Source: Streptococcus mitis (lineage in GTDB: Bacteria; Bacillota; Bacilli; Lactobacillales; Streptococcaceae). From it: a stretch of DNA of 64,000 nt. The translations under genes and the position numbers were made by a program. The stretch is from the NCBI RefSeq assembly GCF_009496155.1, contig NZ_WIJP01000002.1, positions 124,001 to 188,000 on the forward strand, in the 5' to 3' direction. The first letter of the stretch is position 1; every line of letters starts with the position of its first letter. Shown here one piece after another: positions 38,389 through 46,746 of this stretch. The notes under the pieces were generated by a model. The model saw only the letters and a program-made list of their open reading frames with translations, was not told the DNA's origin and did no database searches.

Positions 38389-39195
38389 CTATTTTTCAAT
38401 GGACGCTTTAAATGCATCCTCAATGAGTTTGTCTAATTCCCCAGACTCCTTCAACTTTTGAATGGTTTTATCGACTGCCTCTTTCAATTCCTTGCTATCT
38501 TTTTTCATGGCGACCGCGTAGGAATCATCTTGCTCTTTTTCAAAATTGAGGTCTGCAATTGCTAAATCAGGATTATTTTCCACAAATCCCTTGGCAACAG
38601 GTTCTTCAAAGATAACGGCATCCACTTGCCCTGACTTTAAATCTGTAATTAAATTCCCATTTTTAGGCAGAGATACGAGGGAAGAATTTTGTAGCAAATC
38701 TTTCGCCATCGTCTCTTGAATCGAACCTTTCTGCGCTCCGACCTTTTTCTGCGCCAAGTCGTTGACAGACTGATAAGTGGCTAAATCAGATTTTTTGACA
38801 ATGAGCTTATTTTTTGAAGTATAGTAGGGAATTGAAAAGTCAAACACCTTGCTCCGTTCATCTGTCTTAGAAACACCAGATATGGCAAGATCGGCTTTTC
38901 CTGATTGAACACTAGCCAGTACATTGTCAAAACTCATGGGAGATAGTTCCAATTCGACACCTAGTTCTGTTGCGATAGCCTTGGCTAATTCGATATCTGA
39001 ACCCACAATCTGATTTTTCCCATCAACCACTTTTTGGTATTCAAATGGAGCAAAATCTGGATTGAGGGCTACAACCAATTTTCCTTTGGACTTGATGGCT
39101 TCAATTCCAGCCGATTGATTGTTACTACAAGCAAATAGTAGGGGGAGCATCACTAAACCAAACATCGTCATCAACACCTTCTTCATCTTATTCAT
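38389..39195 (-). CDS. abpA: Arginine ABC transporter substrate-binding lipoprotein
   Basis: 268 residues from ATG 39195, preceded by AAAGGAGGCTCTGTT. Lipobox LLFACSNN (Cys at about 22) and a polar-amino-acid-binding fold ([17 protein letters not shown] and [14 protein letters not shown]) are visible. It corresponds to AbpA, the arginine-responsive binding protein encoded upstream of argGH in pneumococcus. It works with a permease/ATPase encoded elsewhere. An ARG-box-like sequence overlaps its -10 region. Confidence 0.85.
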   Translation of the reverse strand: MNKMKKVLMTMFGLVMLPLLFACSNNQSAGIEAIKSKGKLVVALNPDFAPFEYQKVVDGKNQIVGSDIELAKAIATELGVELELSPMSFDNVLASVQSGKADLAISGVSKTDERSKVFDFSIPYYTSKNKLIVKKSDLATYQSVNDLAQKKVGAQKGSIQETMAKDLLQNSSLVSLPKNGNLITDLKSGQVDAVIFEEPVAKGFVENNPDLAIADLNFEKEQDDSYAVAMKKDSKELKEAVDKTIQKLKESGELDKLIEDAFKASIEK

Positions 39196-39235
39196 AACAG
39201 AGCCTCCTTTATGTTTATTCTTTTTAGTTGTATAA

Positions 39236-39264
39236 ATAATACTCCTATCCTCATCGTTTGTCAA
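39236..39264 (-). promoter_or_regulatory. abpA-argGH promoter with ARG-box-like sequence
   Basis: On the minus strand TTGACA (39264-39259), a 17-base spacer and TATTAT (39241-39236). TTGTATAAATAATACTC (39228-39244, plus strand) overlaps the -10 and resembles streptococcal ARG boxes bound by ArgR/AhrC. Confidence 0.7.
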
Positions 39265-39268
39265 GCCT

Positions 39269-39290
39269 AAATTGAAAAATTTTTCAATTT
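39269..39290. promoter_or_regulatory. Perfect 22-bp palindrome upstream of the abpA promoter
   Basis: AAATTGAAAAA followed by its exact complement TTTTTCAATTT, ending 5 bases before the -35 box. With no G-C core it is unlikely to be a terminator. It is a candidate dimeric operator; the binding protein is unknown. Confidence 0.55.
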
Positions 39291-39295
39291 GAAAC

Positions 39296-39336
39296 AAAAA
39301 AACCTAGAAATACTACATAAAAATGTCATTCCTAGG
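39296..39336 (-). terminator. Terminator after the lactococcin-972-type ABC pair
   Basis: On the minus strand CCTAGGAA...TTCTAGG (one G-T pair, 18-base loop) is followed by TTTTTTTG. Confidence 0.7.
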
Positions 39337-39401
39337 CGTATTTATGCTATTTCTCTCTGTGAAGCATGAGTATTCAGTCAGTCAAAAGGAGCTGAATGAA
39401 C

Positions 39402-40043
39402 TCATTTCCCCTCGCCCAATTCAATGATCCGATGACATTGTTGGGCTACATAAGTATCGTGGGTCACAATAATAACTGTTTTCCCCTCGCGATTCATCTC
39501 TAAGAGAAACTTCAAGACCAAATCTCTATTTTCAGGATCCAGAGAACCTGTTGGTTCATCGGCTAAAATCAACTGGCTGGGTTTTAAGATGGCTCTAGCA
39601 ACTGCAATTCGTTGTTGTTCGCCACCAGACAACTCGGAAACCTTTTGATGCAAAGTAGCTGGCAAACCTACTCTCTCTAAAATCTCTTCCACCTTTTTGA
39701 GCTTGTCTTTCTTAGAAAATTTCACATATTTCAGCGCCAGCATGAGATTGTACTCGACCGTTTCATCATCAATCAGGGCAAAATTTTGAAACAGATAAGA
39801 GATATGCTCACGGATTATTGTTTGCGACTTAGCAGAATTGACCGCTAGATTTGTCTGACCAAAAATCTCATACCGTCCGCTATAATCACCATCTATCAAA
39901 CCTAATAAATTTAACAAGGTCGACTTACCACTGCCACTCTTGCCAACAATGGCAACCAAATCTCCCTGATCAATCCTGAGAGACAAGTGAGCCAAAATCA
40001 CTTTTCCTCCAATGGTTTTGGTAATATTTTCTAACTCAATCAT
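39402..40043 (-). CDS. ABC transporter ATPase, lactococcin-972/streptococcin type
   Basis: A 213-residue stand-alone ATPase. Walker A GKSGSGKST (about 34-42), signature LSGGEQQR and Walker B LILADEPTGSLDP are standard for the LolD/MacB class. The gene pair with the 702-residue membrane protein is typical of lactococcin-972-like (streptococcin) clusters, where it gives export or immunity. Its start overlaps the permease stop by 4 bases. The structural bacteriocin gene expected upstream was not found. Confidence 0.85.
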   Translation of the reverse strand: MIELENITKTIGGKVILAHLSLRIDQGDLVAIVGKSGSGKSTLLNLLGLIDGDYSGRYEIFGQTNLAVNSAKSQTIIREHISYLFQNFALIDDETVEYNLMLALKYVKFSKKDKLKKVEEILERVGLPATLHQKVSELSGGEQQRIAVARAILKPSQLILADEPTGSLDPENRDLVLKFLLEMNREGKTVIIVTHDTYVAQQCHRIIELGEGK

Positions 40044-42148
40044 AAGATGCCCCCTTTCAATAATTCTACTAGACTTCTTTTCTCCATCCTAGAAGCCAAG
40101 ACTAGCACAAATAGTATATCCAGACATGTAAAGCCTGCAAACAGCAGGAGTGGCAAGAGCGCATGGGCAAAGAAAATCAATACTAGAAGAGGGAGACTAT
40201 AGCCCAACAAGAGCAAAACGAGGAGAGGGCGGTAGCGATCGACCAGTTTCCACCCCATAAATTTCTTGGTAATGATGTCCCTGCGCTTCAATAAGAAAGT
40301 TGTTACTAGTAAGAAGTAGGAAATCATCATGCTAAGGAGACCAAACAAAGCAAAGAGTATATTAAGATTTCGAACTGCATCTCGATAAGAATCTACTTTC
40401 TCTTGTTGAATGGCTTGAAGCGATGAAAATTTTAAATAATTCCCATCTGATAATTTCTCAACTAACTCCGTAATCACTTTTTGATTTTGTTCTGTATTTT
40501 CAACTTTCATCGGGTTGTTTAAACCTGTCGTTGACAAGCGAGTCTTTTCTTCCCACATCATGTCTTGATCATTTACCAGACTAATAATTGGATTGTGGAG
40601 ATTTTCCTTTCGCTCATTATTATAAGGGAAGAATGACCAATCTCCTTCATAGTAGGCAATTTCTACATCCATATCTTCTATTGTTTGCTTTTGCTGATCT
40701 TCATACCTCAGAGAAAGATAGGCGATGGATTTTCCCAAGAACTGATTCTTACCTTCTTGTCCTTTATCACTGGCTGGCATTAAAATAACTTTTTTAGTGC
40801 TGTTATCTGGTAACTTGAATCCCTTGCTCTTTAGAAAATTGCTATTAGCATAGTAAACATCTACCTTATCAGGCAGTTGGTACTGCTGCACTTGTTCTGC
40901 TTTGATGACTGGTTTGATAGGAAGACTCGCACTTCGCACATAATTTACTTGTATTTTTGCTAGCAAATCTTGATAAAATTGGTAGAAATAATCTGTAGAT
41001 TTCCCTGAACCTGCTAGCTCTTCTTGCCACAGGTTATCATTGAGTTGGAAGGTTTCTAAGGTCAAGTAATTCCCTTGGCTTACCCACTGTTGCTGATAAG
41101 CAAGTTCTTTGTTTTCTTGTTCTAGACTTCTGCCTACCCCAATCAGTAAGGCCGTCAGTAAAATAGTTGTCCCTATTTTCATCACATAATTGAAGATGAG
41201 ACCAAGTTTGACAGATGAAAAACCTTTCAACATGGAACTAACTGTCATTTTCTGAATCATCAGGTAGGTCAGCCAACTGATGAACAAATACAACTGTAAA
41301 AGCAGAAATTGGGATAAGAGTAAACTTGGGAACAGAAGTTTTGGCCTGTAGTCCAGCACTAAAAATAGTCCCAAGTCAATGACAAGACTTCCACCCAAGA
41401 GAAGATAAAAATTAGTCTTTACAAAACAAGCTAAAATCGCTCCGCTTTGAAAACCAAGTAACTTTTGAACCCCCACTCGTTTCATCTCCATCATCGGCTG
41501 ATAAACTGTTACTAACACAAGAAGTAAAATAGCCAAGACAAAAACAATGGCAGATAAAAGCAAATCTCGATTTATGACTTCCACTGCACTTTTATAGGTA
41601 GGCTCTAGCAAAGTAGCCTGGTCTATCTTGAAAAAATCGCTCCATTTCTGTACAATCCTATCCTTATCCATCTCTTGTGTAGAAGTTATCGTATAGCGAC
41701 CATTTAAACTACGAGATGTATCCTTGATATAGGTTTGAAAAGTTATAAGCTGAATAGGCTTGACTTTTAGAAAGGTCGGTATCGTACCAAGTTTATTAGA
41801 AATTTCTTTATTACTGTAGACTCCTTCACCATCTGTGGTAAAATCAAGAGAAGAAATCCCAAACTCTTGGTAGGGGAAGGTATCTTTATCAAAAACACCA
41901 GACTTGATTACCTCATCACCACTGTCTGTTTTGATGATGGAGACTTTGTACTCCTTTGATACATCCTCAAAAAATCGAAGAACAGACGCTGCAGGTTCGT
42001 TAATATCTTTCAAATACAAATCCAAAGAATCTACAGTCTTTCCCATTTCCCGAATCCGAACCGCTTCACGTGTGTAGTTTACATTAAAAACAAAAAAAGT
42101 GGTACACAGCAACAGCAGAAACATACAAAGATGACTGATTTTTTTCAT
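40040..42148 (-). CDS. Bacteriocin-associated integral membrane protein (ABC permease)
   Basis: A 702-residue protein. One N-terminal membrane segment, a large outside domain (about 30-190), three segments (190-300), another segment near 325, a second outside domain (350-590) and three C-terminal segments. This FtsX/MacB-like topology and the N-terminus match the seven-helix bacteriocin-associated (putative immunity) family. It works with the ATPase at 39402. Upstream (42149-42305) only a hairpin is seen and no lactococcin-972-like peptide, so the pair may be an orphan immunity system. Confidence 0.8.
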   Translation of the reverse strand: MKKISHLCMFLLLLCTTFFVFNVNYTREAVRIREMGKTVDSLDLYLKDINEPAASVLRFFEDVSKEYKVSIIKTDSGDEVIKSGVFDKDTFPYQEFGISSLDFTTDGEGVYSNKEISNKLGTIPTFLKVKPIQLITFQTYIKDTSRSLNGRYTITSTQEMDKDRIVQKWSDFFKIDQATLLEPTYKSAVEVINRDLLLSAIVFVLAILLLVLVTVYQPMMEMKRVGVQKLLGFQSGAILACFVKTNFYLLLGGSLVIDLGLFLVLDYRPKLLFPSLLLSQFLLLQLYLFISWLTYLMIQKMTVSSMLKGFSSVKLGLIFNYVMKIGTTILLTALLIGVGRSLEQENKELAYQQQWVSQGNYLTLETFQLNDNLWQEELAGSGKSTDYFYQFYQDLLAKIQVNYVRSASLPIKPVIKAEQVQQYQLPDKVDVYYANSNFLKSKGFKLPDNSTKKVILMPASDKGQEGKNQFLGKSIAYLSLRYEDQQKQTIEDMDVEIAYYEGDWSFFPYNNERKENLHNPIISLVNDQDMMWEEKTRLSTTGLNNPMKVENTEQNQKVITELVEKLSDGNYLKFSSLQAIQQEKVDSYRDAVRNLNILFALFGLLSMMISYFLLVTTFLLKRRDIITKKFMGWKLVDRYRPLLVLLLLGYSLPLLVLIFFAHALLPLLLFAGFTCLDILFVLVLASRMEKRSLVELLKGGIL

Positions 42149-42198
42149 AGAGATACCTCCCGTGAAGAGACGAGGCTAGCTAAAACTAACTTCTAAAT

Positions 42199-42260
42199 AA
42201 AACCACACTGTCATTCCAATCTTGAATACAATCAAGTTGAAAGAAACACTGTGTGGTTTT
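42199..42260. terminator. Long hairpin between ABC permease and upstream gene
   Basis: AAAACCACAC pairs with GTGTGGTTTT across a loop that itself holds a short inverted repeat (CAATCTTGA...ATCAAGTTG). T runs lie on both sides. Confidence 0.55.
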
Positions 42261-42305
42261 TGAATGTTTGAACGTTCGGAGATTTGTTTTTTAGGCAATT
42301 GTCTA

Positions 42306-42893
42306 TCAGAATGTTCGATTATCTGTCAATAATCCTAGAAAATCTTGTCGTTTCAAGTCGGAGAAATGTTTGGTAGAAAGACTTCCTTTTTGAAGTCCAT
42401 CATCTCTAACCTGTAAATAATAGCTATGTTGGCTTGTTTTAATTGTCAAAAAATCGCCAAATATAAAAACTCTTTTCCAGTTGCGAATCTCAAATTCTTT
42501 CATCTCTGATTTTGGAATGCGGATAAGTCCTTGCCGCAAATCGTGATGATGCTCATTTGTGAAAGTCATCCCATTTCCAAGATTTCTTATCAGTAGTTCA
42601 TCTGGAGTTACCATCACCAGCGCTATTTTAGTTAAGAAAATTTCAACTGTTGGTGGTAAAATCGCTAGATTAAACCAAGGGTGTAAGTAGCGATAAGCTA
42701 AGAAATAGTTAGGTTCCTCACCCAATCCTAGTTGTTTATATAAGGTCTTGACCTCACTATCTAACCTCGCTTCAAAAGACACATCCGAATGCGCTTCTTC
42801 CTTCTTCTGATTAAAATAACGCATCCAGACTAGAAAACCTATAAAGACTATAATAAATATTCCTGATAAGAGATATTTTACATTGTAGTTCAT
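42306..42893 (-). CDS. Membrane-anchored protein of unknown function
   Basis: About 195 residues. A GTG and an ATG stand in tandem at the start, with AGGAGGTTAA upstream. One N-terminal membrane segment (about 8-26), then a cytoplasmic-looking basic/acidic stretch and a folded domain containing HHHDLRQGLIRIPKSEM and a beta-rich end (FIFGDFLTIKTSQHSYYLQV) that resembles PH-like domains. It lies upstream of the bacteriocin-associated ABC pair on the same strand. No known family assigned. Confidence 0.65.
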   Translation of the reverse strand: MNYNVKYLLSGIFIIVFIGFLVWMRYFNQKKEEAHSDVSFEARLDSEVKTLYKQLGLGEEPNYFLAYRYLHPWFNLAILPPTVEIFLTKIALVMVTPDELLIRNLGNGMTFTNEHHHDLRQGLIRIPKSEMKEFEIRNWKRVFIFGDFLTIKTSQHSYYLQVRDDGLQKGSLSTKHFSDLKRQDFLGLLTDNRTF

Positions 42894-42954
42894 CACTTAA
42901 CCTCCTGATTCACGACTTAATCTAACCAAGATAGGGTAGGGATAACTTATATCA

Positions 42955-43056
42955 TAGTATATTGAAATTAGAACAAGACGTATTGCTTTTTAGAGAATAG
43001 CTAAAAAGCAATACGAATATCTTAATTACGTTGTATCTTCCTAGTTCAATCTACTA
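42955..43056. repeat. RUP-like miniature inverted-repeat element
   Basis: About 102 bp with 13-base imperfect terminal inverted repeats (ATAGTATATTGAA and the complement of ATAGTAGATTGAA), TA at both ends, and an inner hairpin CGTATTGCTTTTTAG...CTAAAAAGCAATACG. Size and TA ends fit the pneumococcal RUP class thought to be moved by IS630-type transposase; the class is assigned from memory. Confidence 0.6.
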
Positions 43057-43082
43057 TAAAATACTTTTCCTACTATATCGAA

Positions 43083-43652
43083 CTAAGTTCCCCAACAAGA
43101 GATAGCATTTAATGCTACTCCTGCTACAACAACAGCTACATTAAATTTAGCTAATTGAGATGGTTTTAATACAGATTTAGCAATACCTTTTATTATATTA
43201 ACCGCTTCTCCATAATTTTGAGATACCAAAGCATTTGTTAATAGTTCTATCATATTTCTACCTTGCAGTGCATCCCATATAATTCCACCAAATGGTACGG
43301 AATTTATGACTACACAAGCCGCATATGCTCCTAAATCACGAGTCATACTTGGCAATACATAATTTTCAAAAATAAACTTCCCTTCTAAGCCAATATCTCC
43401 TGGTAGTTCTGCCCTTGCTTTTAGAGCATAGAAATCAGTTACAACGTATCTCTTTGTAGCCAAATCAACATGTCCAGCTTCCTCTAAATAGAATTTCAAG
43501 CTTTCAATCGCCTGTTCTGTCTGCTCTTGTTCGCTCAAGACAGCAGTTTGTCTTGTTGCTGTTTCAGACGCATAAATGCTATTTCCGACAGAGAAGAGCA
43601 ATCCAAATATCATAATGAAAACCATACTTACTTTAATTAATTTATGAGTCAT
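43083..43652 (-). CDS. Secreted protein downstream of a Phr-type circuit
   Basis: About 189 residues from ATG 43652 (GGAGAAGTAAA upstream); the longer frame to 43685 is less likely. Signal peptide residues 1-29 (cut near YAS-ET), then a charged helical region (EQTEQAIESLKFYLEEAG) and a hydrophobic, glycine-containing C-terminal domain with two Cys (YAACVVINSVPFGG and ISCWGT). No enzyme motif. It lies 130 bases after the Phr-like peptide gene, same strand, and no clear promoter lies between, so it is probably the output gene of that circuit. A membrane-active toxin or bacteriocin is possible, but that is inference. Confidence 0.7.
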   Translation of the reverse strand: MTHKLIKVSMVFIMIFGLLFSVGNSIYASETATRQTAVLSEQEQTEQAIESLKFYLEEAGHVDLATKRYVVTDFYALKARAELPGDIGLEGKFIFENYVLPSMTRDLGAYAACVVINSVPFGGIIWDALQGRNMIELLTNALVSQNYGEAVNIIKGIAKSVLKPSQLAKFNVAVVVAGVALNAISCWGT

Positions 43653-43782
43653 TTTACTTCTCCTATTTAAGCTTACAAAAAACAACTATCCTTCAATTTT
43701 TAATAAATAAAACAATAAACCTTATAGCTCATTGGACTCGCCTTCCTTCTATCTCATTTCATTTTAAACAACGAACGTACTC

Positions 43783-43926
43783 TTAACTGGGAGAATAGTA
43801 CGCTCCTGTATCAATACCTTGAACAACTAGAGTAGTACTAATAAAACTTCGACTATTACTCAGTAGAATTAGCACAACAAGCAACAGAGATAGCGCTTTC
43901 AAATATTCGAATTTTAATTTTCCCAT
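43783..43926 (-). CDS. Second Phr-like signalling peptide precursor (47 residues)
   Basis: ATG 43926 has AAAGAAGGTGG before it. The peptide has a basic start (GKLKFEYLK), one hydrophobic segment (about 11-24) and the C-terminus VVQGIDTGAYYSPS. The GID-x-G segment matches the other Phr-like peptide here (GIDPGPA) and resembles the PhrA pattern. Unlike the first peptide, the motif is near the C-terminus, the usual place for a mature Phr pheromone. A perfect sigma-A promoter precedes it, and a TprA-type regulator gene lies upstream on the same strand. Confidence 0.75.
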   Translation of the reverse strand: MGKLKFEYLKALSLLLVVLILLSNSRSFISTTLVVQGIDTGAYYSPS

Positions 43927-43948
43927 CTTGCCACCTTCTTTCACCTAT

Positions 43949-43977
43949 ATTATAAATCAACATATATAAACTGTCAA
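43949..43977 (-). promoter_or_regulatory. Consensus promoter of the second Phr-like gene
   Basis: On the minus strand TTGACA (43977-43972), a 17-base spacer and TATAAT (43954-43949), perfect consensus at both boxes. Such a strong promoter normally needs a repressor; the neighbouring TprA-type regulator is the candidate. Confidence 0.85.
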
Positions 43978-44034
43978 GTAATTAAAGTGAAAAATCATAT
44001 ATTTTTTAAAAAAAGAATTATGGTTATATTTTGT

Positions 44035-44174
44035 GTATGAAGAAGATGGTCAAAAACTCAGTTTCAGGATAAAATGAAGTAAATATCCCCATAATAAAAC
44101 GCATAGTATCAGTTTTTTCAAAACCTGATATTATGCATTTTTTGCTTTTAAAGACTTTTTCCCCAGCCTCATAC
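44035..44174. repeat. Palindromic intergenic repeat, copy 2 of 3
   Basis: Related to 10627-10759 and 48276-48390. GTATGA...CATAC ends, a central AAAACGCATA/TATGCATTTTTT hairpin. It lies between the regulator stop and the Phr promoter and probably terminates the regulator transcript. Confidence 0.7.
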
Positions 44175-44183
44175 ATTCTCTGA

Positions 44184-45041
44184 CTACTTATCCATCAGAT
44201 ATTGTTCTACCTTGAGTGCCATAACTTCATTATTTTCAATTAGATAGAGCACCTTAGCTTTCATATAATAGTCCTTAGCAACAGAGATATCAAGATTTTC
44301 TGTTACATTTCCCAACAAACAATATAAATCTGCTAGTCTAAAGCTACTATGATACTTGTTACAAAATTCAATCATCTCCAATAATAGCGCTCTGGACTTG
44401 TCCATCTCCTCCTGTTTCCAAAGGTGGTAACAATAATTGTATTTTATTTTGATATACAACTCAATTTGTTCACGTACACTGGTATCGATTTTTGAAAGAG
44501 CTACGGAAACCTGTTCATATAGTTGCTCAAATTTCTCCTTATCCTCATCATAGCCTAAGAAAATCAGCAGGGTATTCAAAATATATAAGTAATCCACTTT
44601 ATCAATACTAATCCTACTGAGGATATCCTCTATTTTTGAAATAGCTAGTTTTAATTGATGTTCACATTGATAAGTTAGAATGGCATCTATCCAGTCCAGA
44701 TAAATCTTTTCATCAAAAGATAAAGAAGTCTGTTGCTTTCTCTCTCCCTCAAAAGCATATTTCAAAGAGGCATAATCTTGATTTTCCAATAATGTTTCAG
44801 ACAATCTCTTGAAAGCAGACAAGCCTAGAAACTCTTTCGAAATTTCTCCTGAAAAGAAATAGTCCATATTTAAGCCCATTTTTTCAGATAATTTATATAA
44901 CAAATCTGCTCCTGGCATATATTTTCCTTGTTCCATTCGACTTATCTGAGTTTGTTGGCAAATTCCTTCTGCCAATTCTTTTTGCGACCAGCCCAGCTCT
45001 TTTCGCTTATTTTTTAATCTTGTTGCTAATAATGCATGCAT
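44184..45041 (-). CDS. Second TprA/PlcR-type peptide-sensing regulator
   Basis: About 285 residues from ATG 45041; a GTG at 45053 is an alternative. Helix-turn-helix at residues 6-60 (SQKELAEGICQQTQISRMEQG), then TPR-like helices. Its first 60 residues closely follow the regulator at 6908-7774, so the two are paralogues. Downstream on the same strand are a Phr-like peptide and a secreted protein. By family it should repress the Phr promoter until the matured peptide returns to the cytoplasm through an oligopeptide permease. Confidence 0.82.
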   Translation of the reverse strand: MHALLATRLKNKRKELGWSQKELAEGICQQTQISRMEQGKYMPGADLLYKLSEKMGLNMDYFFSGEISKEFLGLSAFKRLSETLLENQDYASLKYAFEGERKQQTSLSFDEKIYLDWIDAILTYQCEHQLKLAISKIEDILSRISIDKVDYLYILNTLLIFLGYDEDKEKFEQLYEQVSVALSKIDTSVREQIELYIKIKYNYCYHLWKQEEMDKSRALLLEMIEFCNKYHSSFRLADLYCLLGNVTENLDISVAKDYYMKAKVLYLIENNEVMALKVEQYLMDK

Positions 45042-45146
45042 GCTAACCACCACTATTTATATTCTATAAAAACATTATACTACTTTTTTGAGAAGATTAT
45101 GTCATATTGGCTACACAGTGTGAATAGGATTCTAAAAAGGAAAGAA

Positions 45147-45171
45147 AAAAGAGCCATCAAAGGCTCTTTTT
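45147..45171. terminator. Terminator after the LysM protein gene
   Basis: AAAAGAGCC, loop ATCAA(A) and GGCTCTTTT form a 9-bp stem; on the minus strand TTTTTTC follows. Confidence 0.85.
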
Positions 45172-45178
45172 CTATTTC

Positions 45179-45826
45179 TTAATACCAGCCGTTGTTAAGC
45201 CAGAAGTTTTTAGCGGCTGTCCATGAACCGTAACGTCCTGCAACATAGGCATCTGCTACACGTTCTTGGTTTTCAGCTGAGTAGTCACCGTTCAAGTATG
45301 AATCTGTCAATTGGTAACGTCCGATGTAACGTCCGTTTGTAGCTGTGTAGCTACCGCCTGATTCTTTTTGAGCAATCCATTCTTTAGCTTCTGCTTCAGA
45401 TCCGCTTACAGTTGTAGCTGGTGCTGAAACTTCTGTTGAAGCAACTGTTTCTTCTGCTACTGCTTCGCTTGTTACTGGAGTTTCTTCCTCTACCTCTGTA
45501 GTTTCTGCCACTGTGGCTGAAACAGTTTCATCTTGGACAGCTGGTGCTGCATAAGTAGTTGGCGCTGGTGTTGCAGCAGGCGCTACAGGGCCATCGATAA
45601 CCAACTCTTGACCAACATAAATCAAATGAATGTTGTCAATGTGGTTGTTTTCTGCCAATTTCTCAACAGTTGTGTTGTGAGTTTCAGCGATTTCTGAAAG
45701 TGTATCACCCTCTTTAACAGTGTAAGTTGATGATTCTTGAGCAGATACAAATGATGGAGCAAATACTGCAAACAAGGCAGCTACTCCTGCAAGAGTTGTT
45801 TTAATCTTTTTAGTTGTTGATTTCAT
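45179..45826 (-). CDS. Secreted LysM protein with transglycosylase-like C-terminus
   Basis: A 215-residue protein: signal peptide (1-29), LysM peptidoglycan-binding domain (about 34-78: TYTVKEGDTLSEIAETHN), a Pro/Ala/Thr/Glu-rich linker (80-145) and a C-terminal 70-residue domain with AKEWIAQKESGGSYTA and GRYIGRYQLTDSYL, like the lysozyme-like fold of Apf/resuscitation-promoting proteins. It likely acts on the cell wall at growth sites. The pneumococcal counterpart belongs to the essential WalR (VicR) regulon; I see only a weak WalR-like repeat upstream. Confidence 0.85.
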   Translation of the reverse strand: MKSTTKKIKTTLAGVAALFAVFAPSFVSAQESSTYTVKEGDTLSEIAETHNTTVEKLAENNHIDNIHLIYVGQELVIDGPVAPAATPAPTTYAAPAVQDETVSATVAETTEVEEETPVTSEAVAEETVASTEVSAPATTVSGSEAEAKEWIAQKESGGSYTATNGRYIGRYQLTDSYLNGDYSAENQERVADAYVAGRYGSWTAAKNFWLNNGWY

Positions 45827-46066
45827 ATTTGAAAATTCTCCTTCTTTCTATAGTTCTATCATACCCTTTAAATATTACCGTTTCTTGACACTTTTATGTA
45901 GAAATATTACAAAATTATTTTTTATTTCTCCAAACAAGCTATTTTTTGTCATAAAAGTCGCTATTTTATGCTGTTTTTGGCATTAAAAAGGTTTTCATCC
46001 GCAATTAAAGTCAAGACCCTCATTCTTTGATATAATAGAGATAAGAATTTTTATAAGGGGAAACTG

Positions 46067-46738
46067 ATGAAATCACTTCGTTTTCAATCTGTCTTTGATA
46101 TCATCGGACCAGTTATGATTGGCCCATCTAGTAGTCATACCGCTGGTGCTGTGCGTATTGGGAAGATTGTCTCTTCCATTTTTGATGATACTCCGACAGA
46201 AGTCGAATTCCAACTTTTTAACTCATTTGCCAAGACCTATCGAGGTCACGGAACAGACCTAGCCCTTGTTGCAGGTATTTTGGGCATGGATACAGATGAT
46301 CCTGAAATCCCAAACAGTCTGGAAATTGCACACAAGCGTGGCATCAAGATTGTCTGGACCATTCAGAAAGACAGCAATGCCCCTCACCCCAACACCACTA
46401 AAATTACCGTCAAAAATGCTCACAAGACCATCAGTGTGACGGGTATTTCAATCGGTGGAGGAAATATTCAGGTCACCGAACTCAATGGCTTTGCCGTCTC
46501 TCTCAATATGAATACACCGACTATCATCATTGTTCATCAAGATATTCCAGGTATGATTGCCCTCGTAACAGAGGCACTTTCCCGCTATGGTATCAATATC
46601 GCCCAGATGAATGTTACTCGTGAAAAAGCTGGTGAAAAAGCCATTATGATTATCGAAGTTGACAGTCGCAATTGTGATGAAGCCATCGAAGAAATTCGAA
46701 AAATCCCTCATCTCCACAATGTCAATTTCTTTAAATAG
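46067..46738 (+). CDS. sdaAB: L-serine dehydratase beta subunit
   Basis: A 223-residue protein. The GPSSSHTAGAVRIGK loop is the hallmark of the iron-sulfur serine dehydratase beta subunit, and a C-terminal ACT domain (about 150-223, IIVHQDIPGMIALVTEALSR) gives amino acid control. Forms pyruvate and ammonia from serine with the alpha subunit encoded 8 bases downstream. GGGGAAACTG precedes the ATG. Confidence 0.93.
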   Translation: MKSLRFQSVFDIIGPVMIGPSSSHTAGAVRIGKIVSSIFDDTPTEVEFQLFNSFAKTYRGHGTDLALVAGILGMDTDDPEIPNSLEIAHKRGIKIVWTIQKDSNAPHPNTTKITVKNAHKTISVTGISIGGGNIQVTELNGFAVSLNMNTPTIIIVHQDIPGMIALVTEALSRYGINIAQMNVTREKAGEKAIMIIEVDSRNCDEAIEEIRKIPHLHNVNFFK

Positions 46739-46746
46739 GAGGAAGC

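Noticed and set aside
42149-42305. Search for a lactococcin-972-like precursor upstream of the ABC pair
   Set aside because: No frame with a signal peptide and a Tyr/Gly/Ser-rich end was found; the stretch is occupied by a hairpin.
43083-43652. The idea that this secreted protein is also a phospholipase
   Set aside because: It lacks the HD pair and the calcium loop seen in 28698-29276; only the overall signal/pro-region layout is similar.
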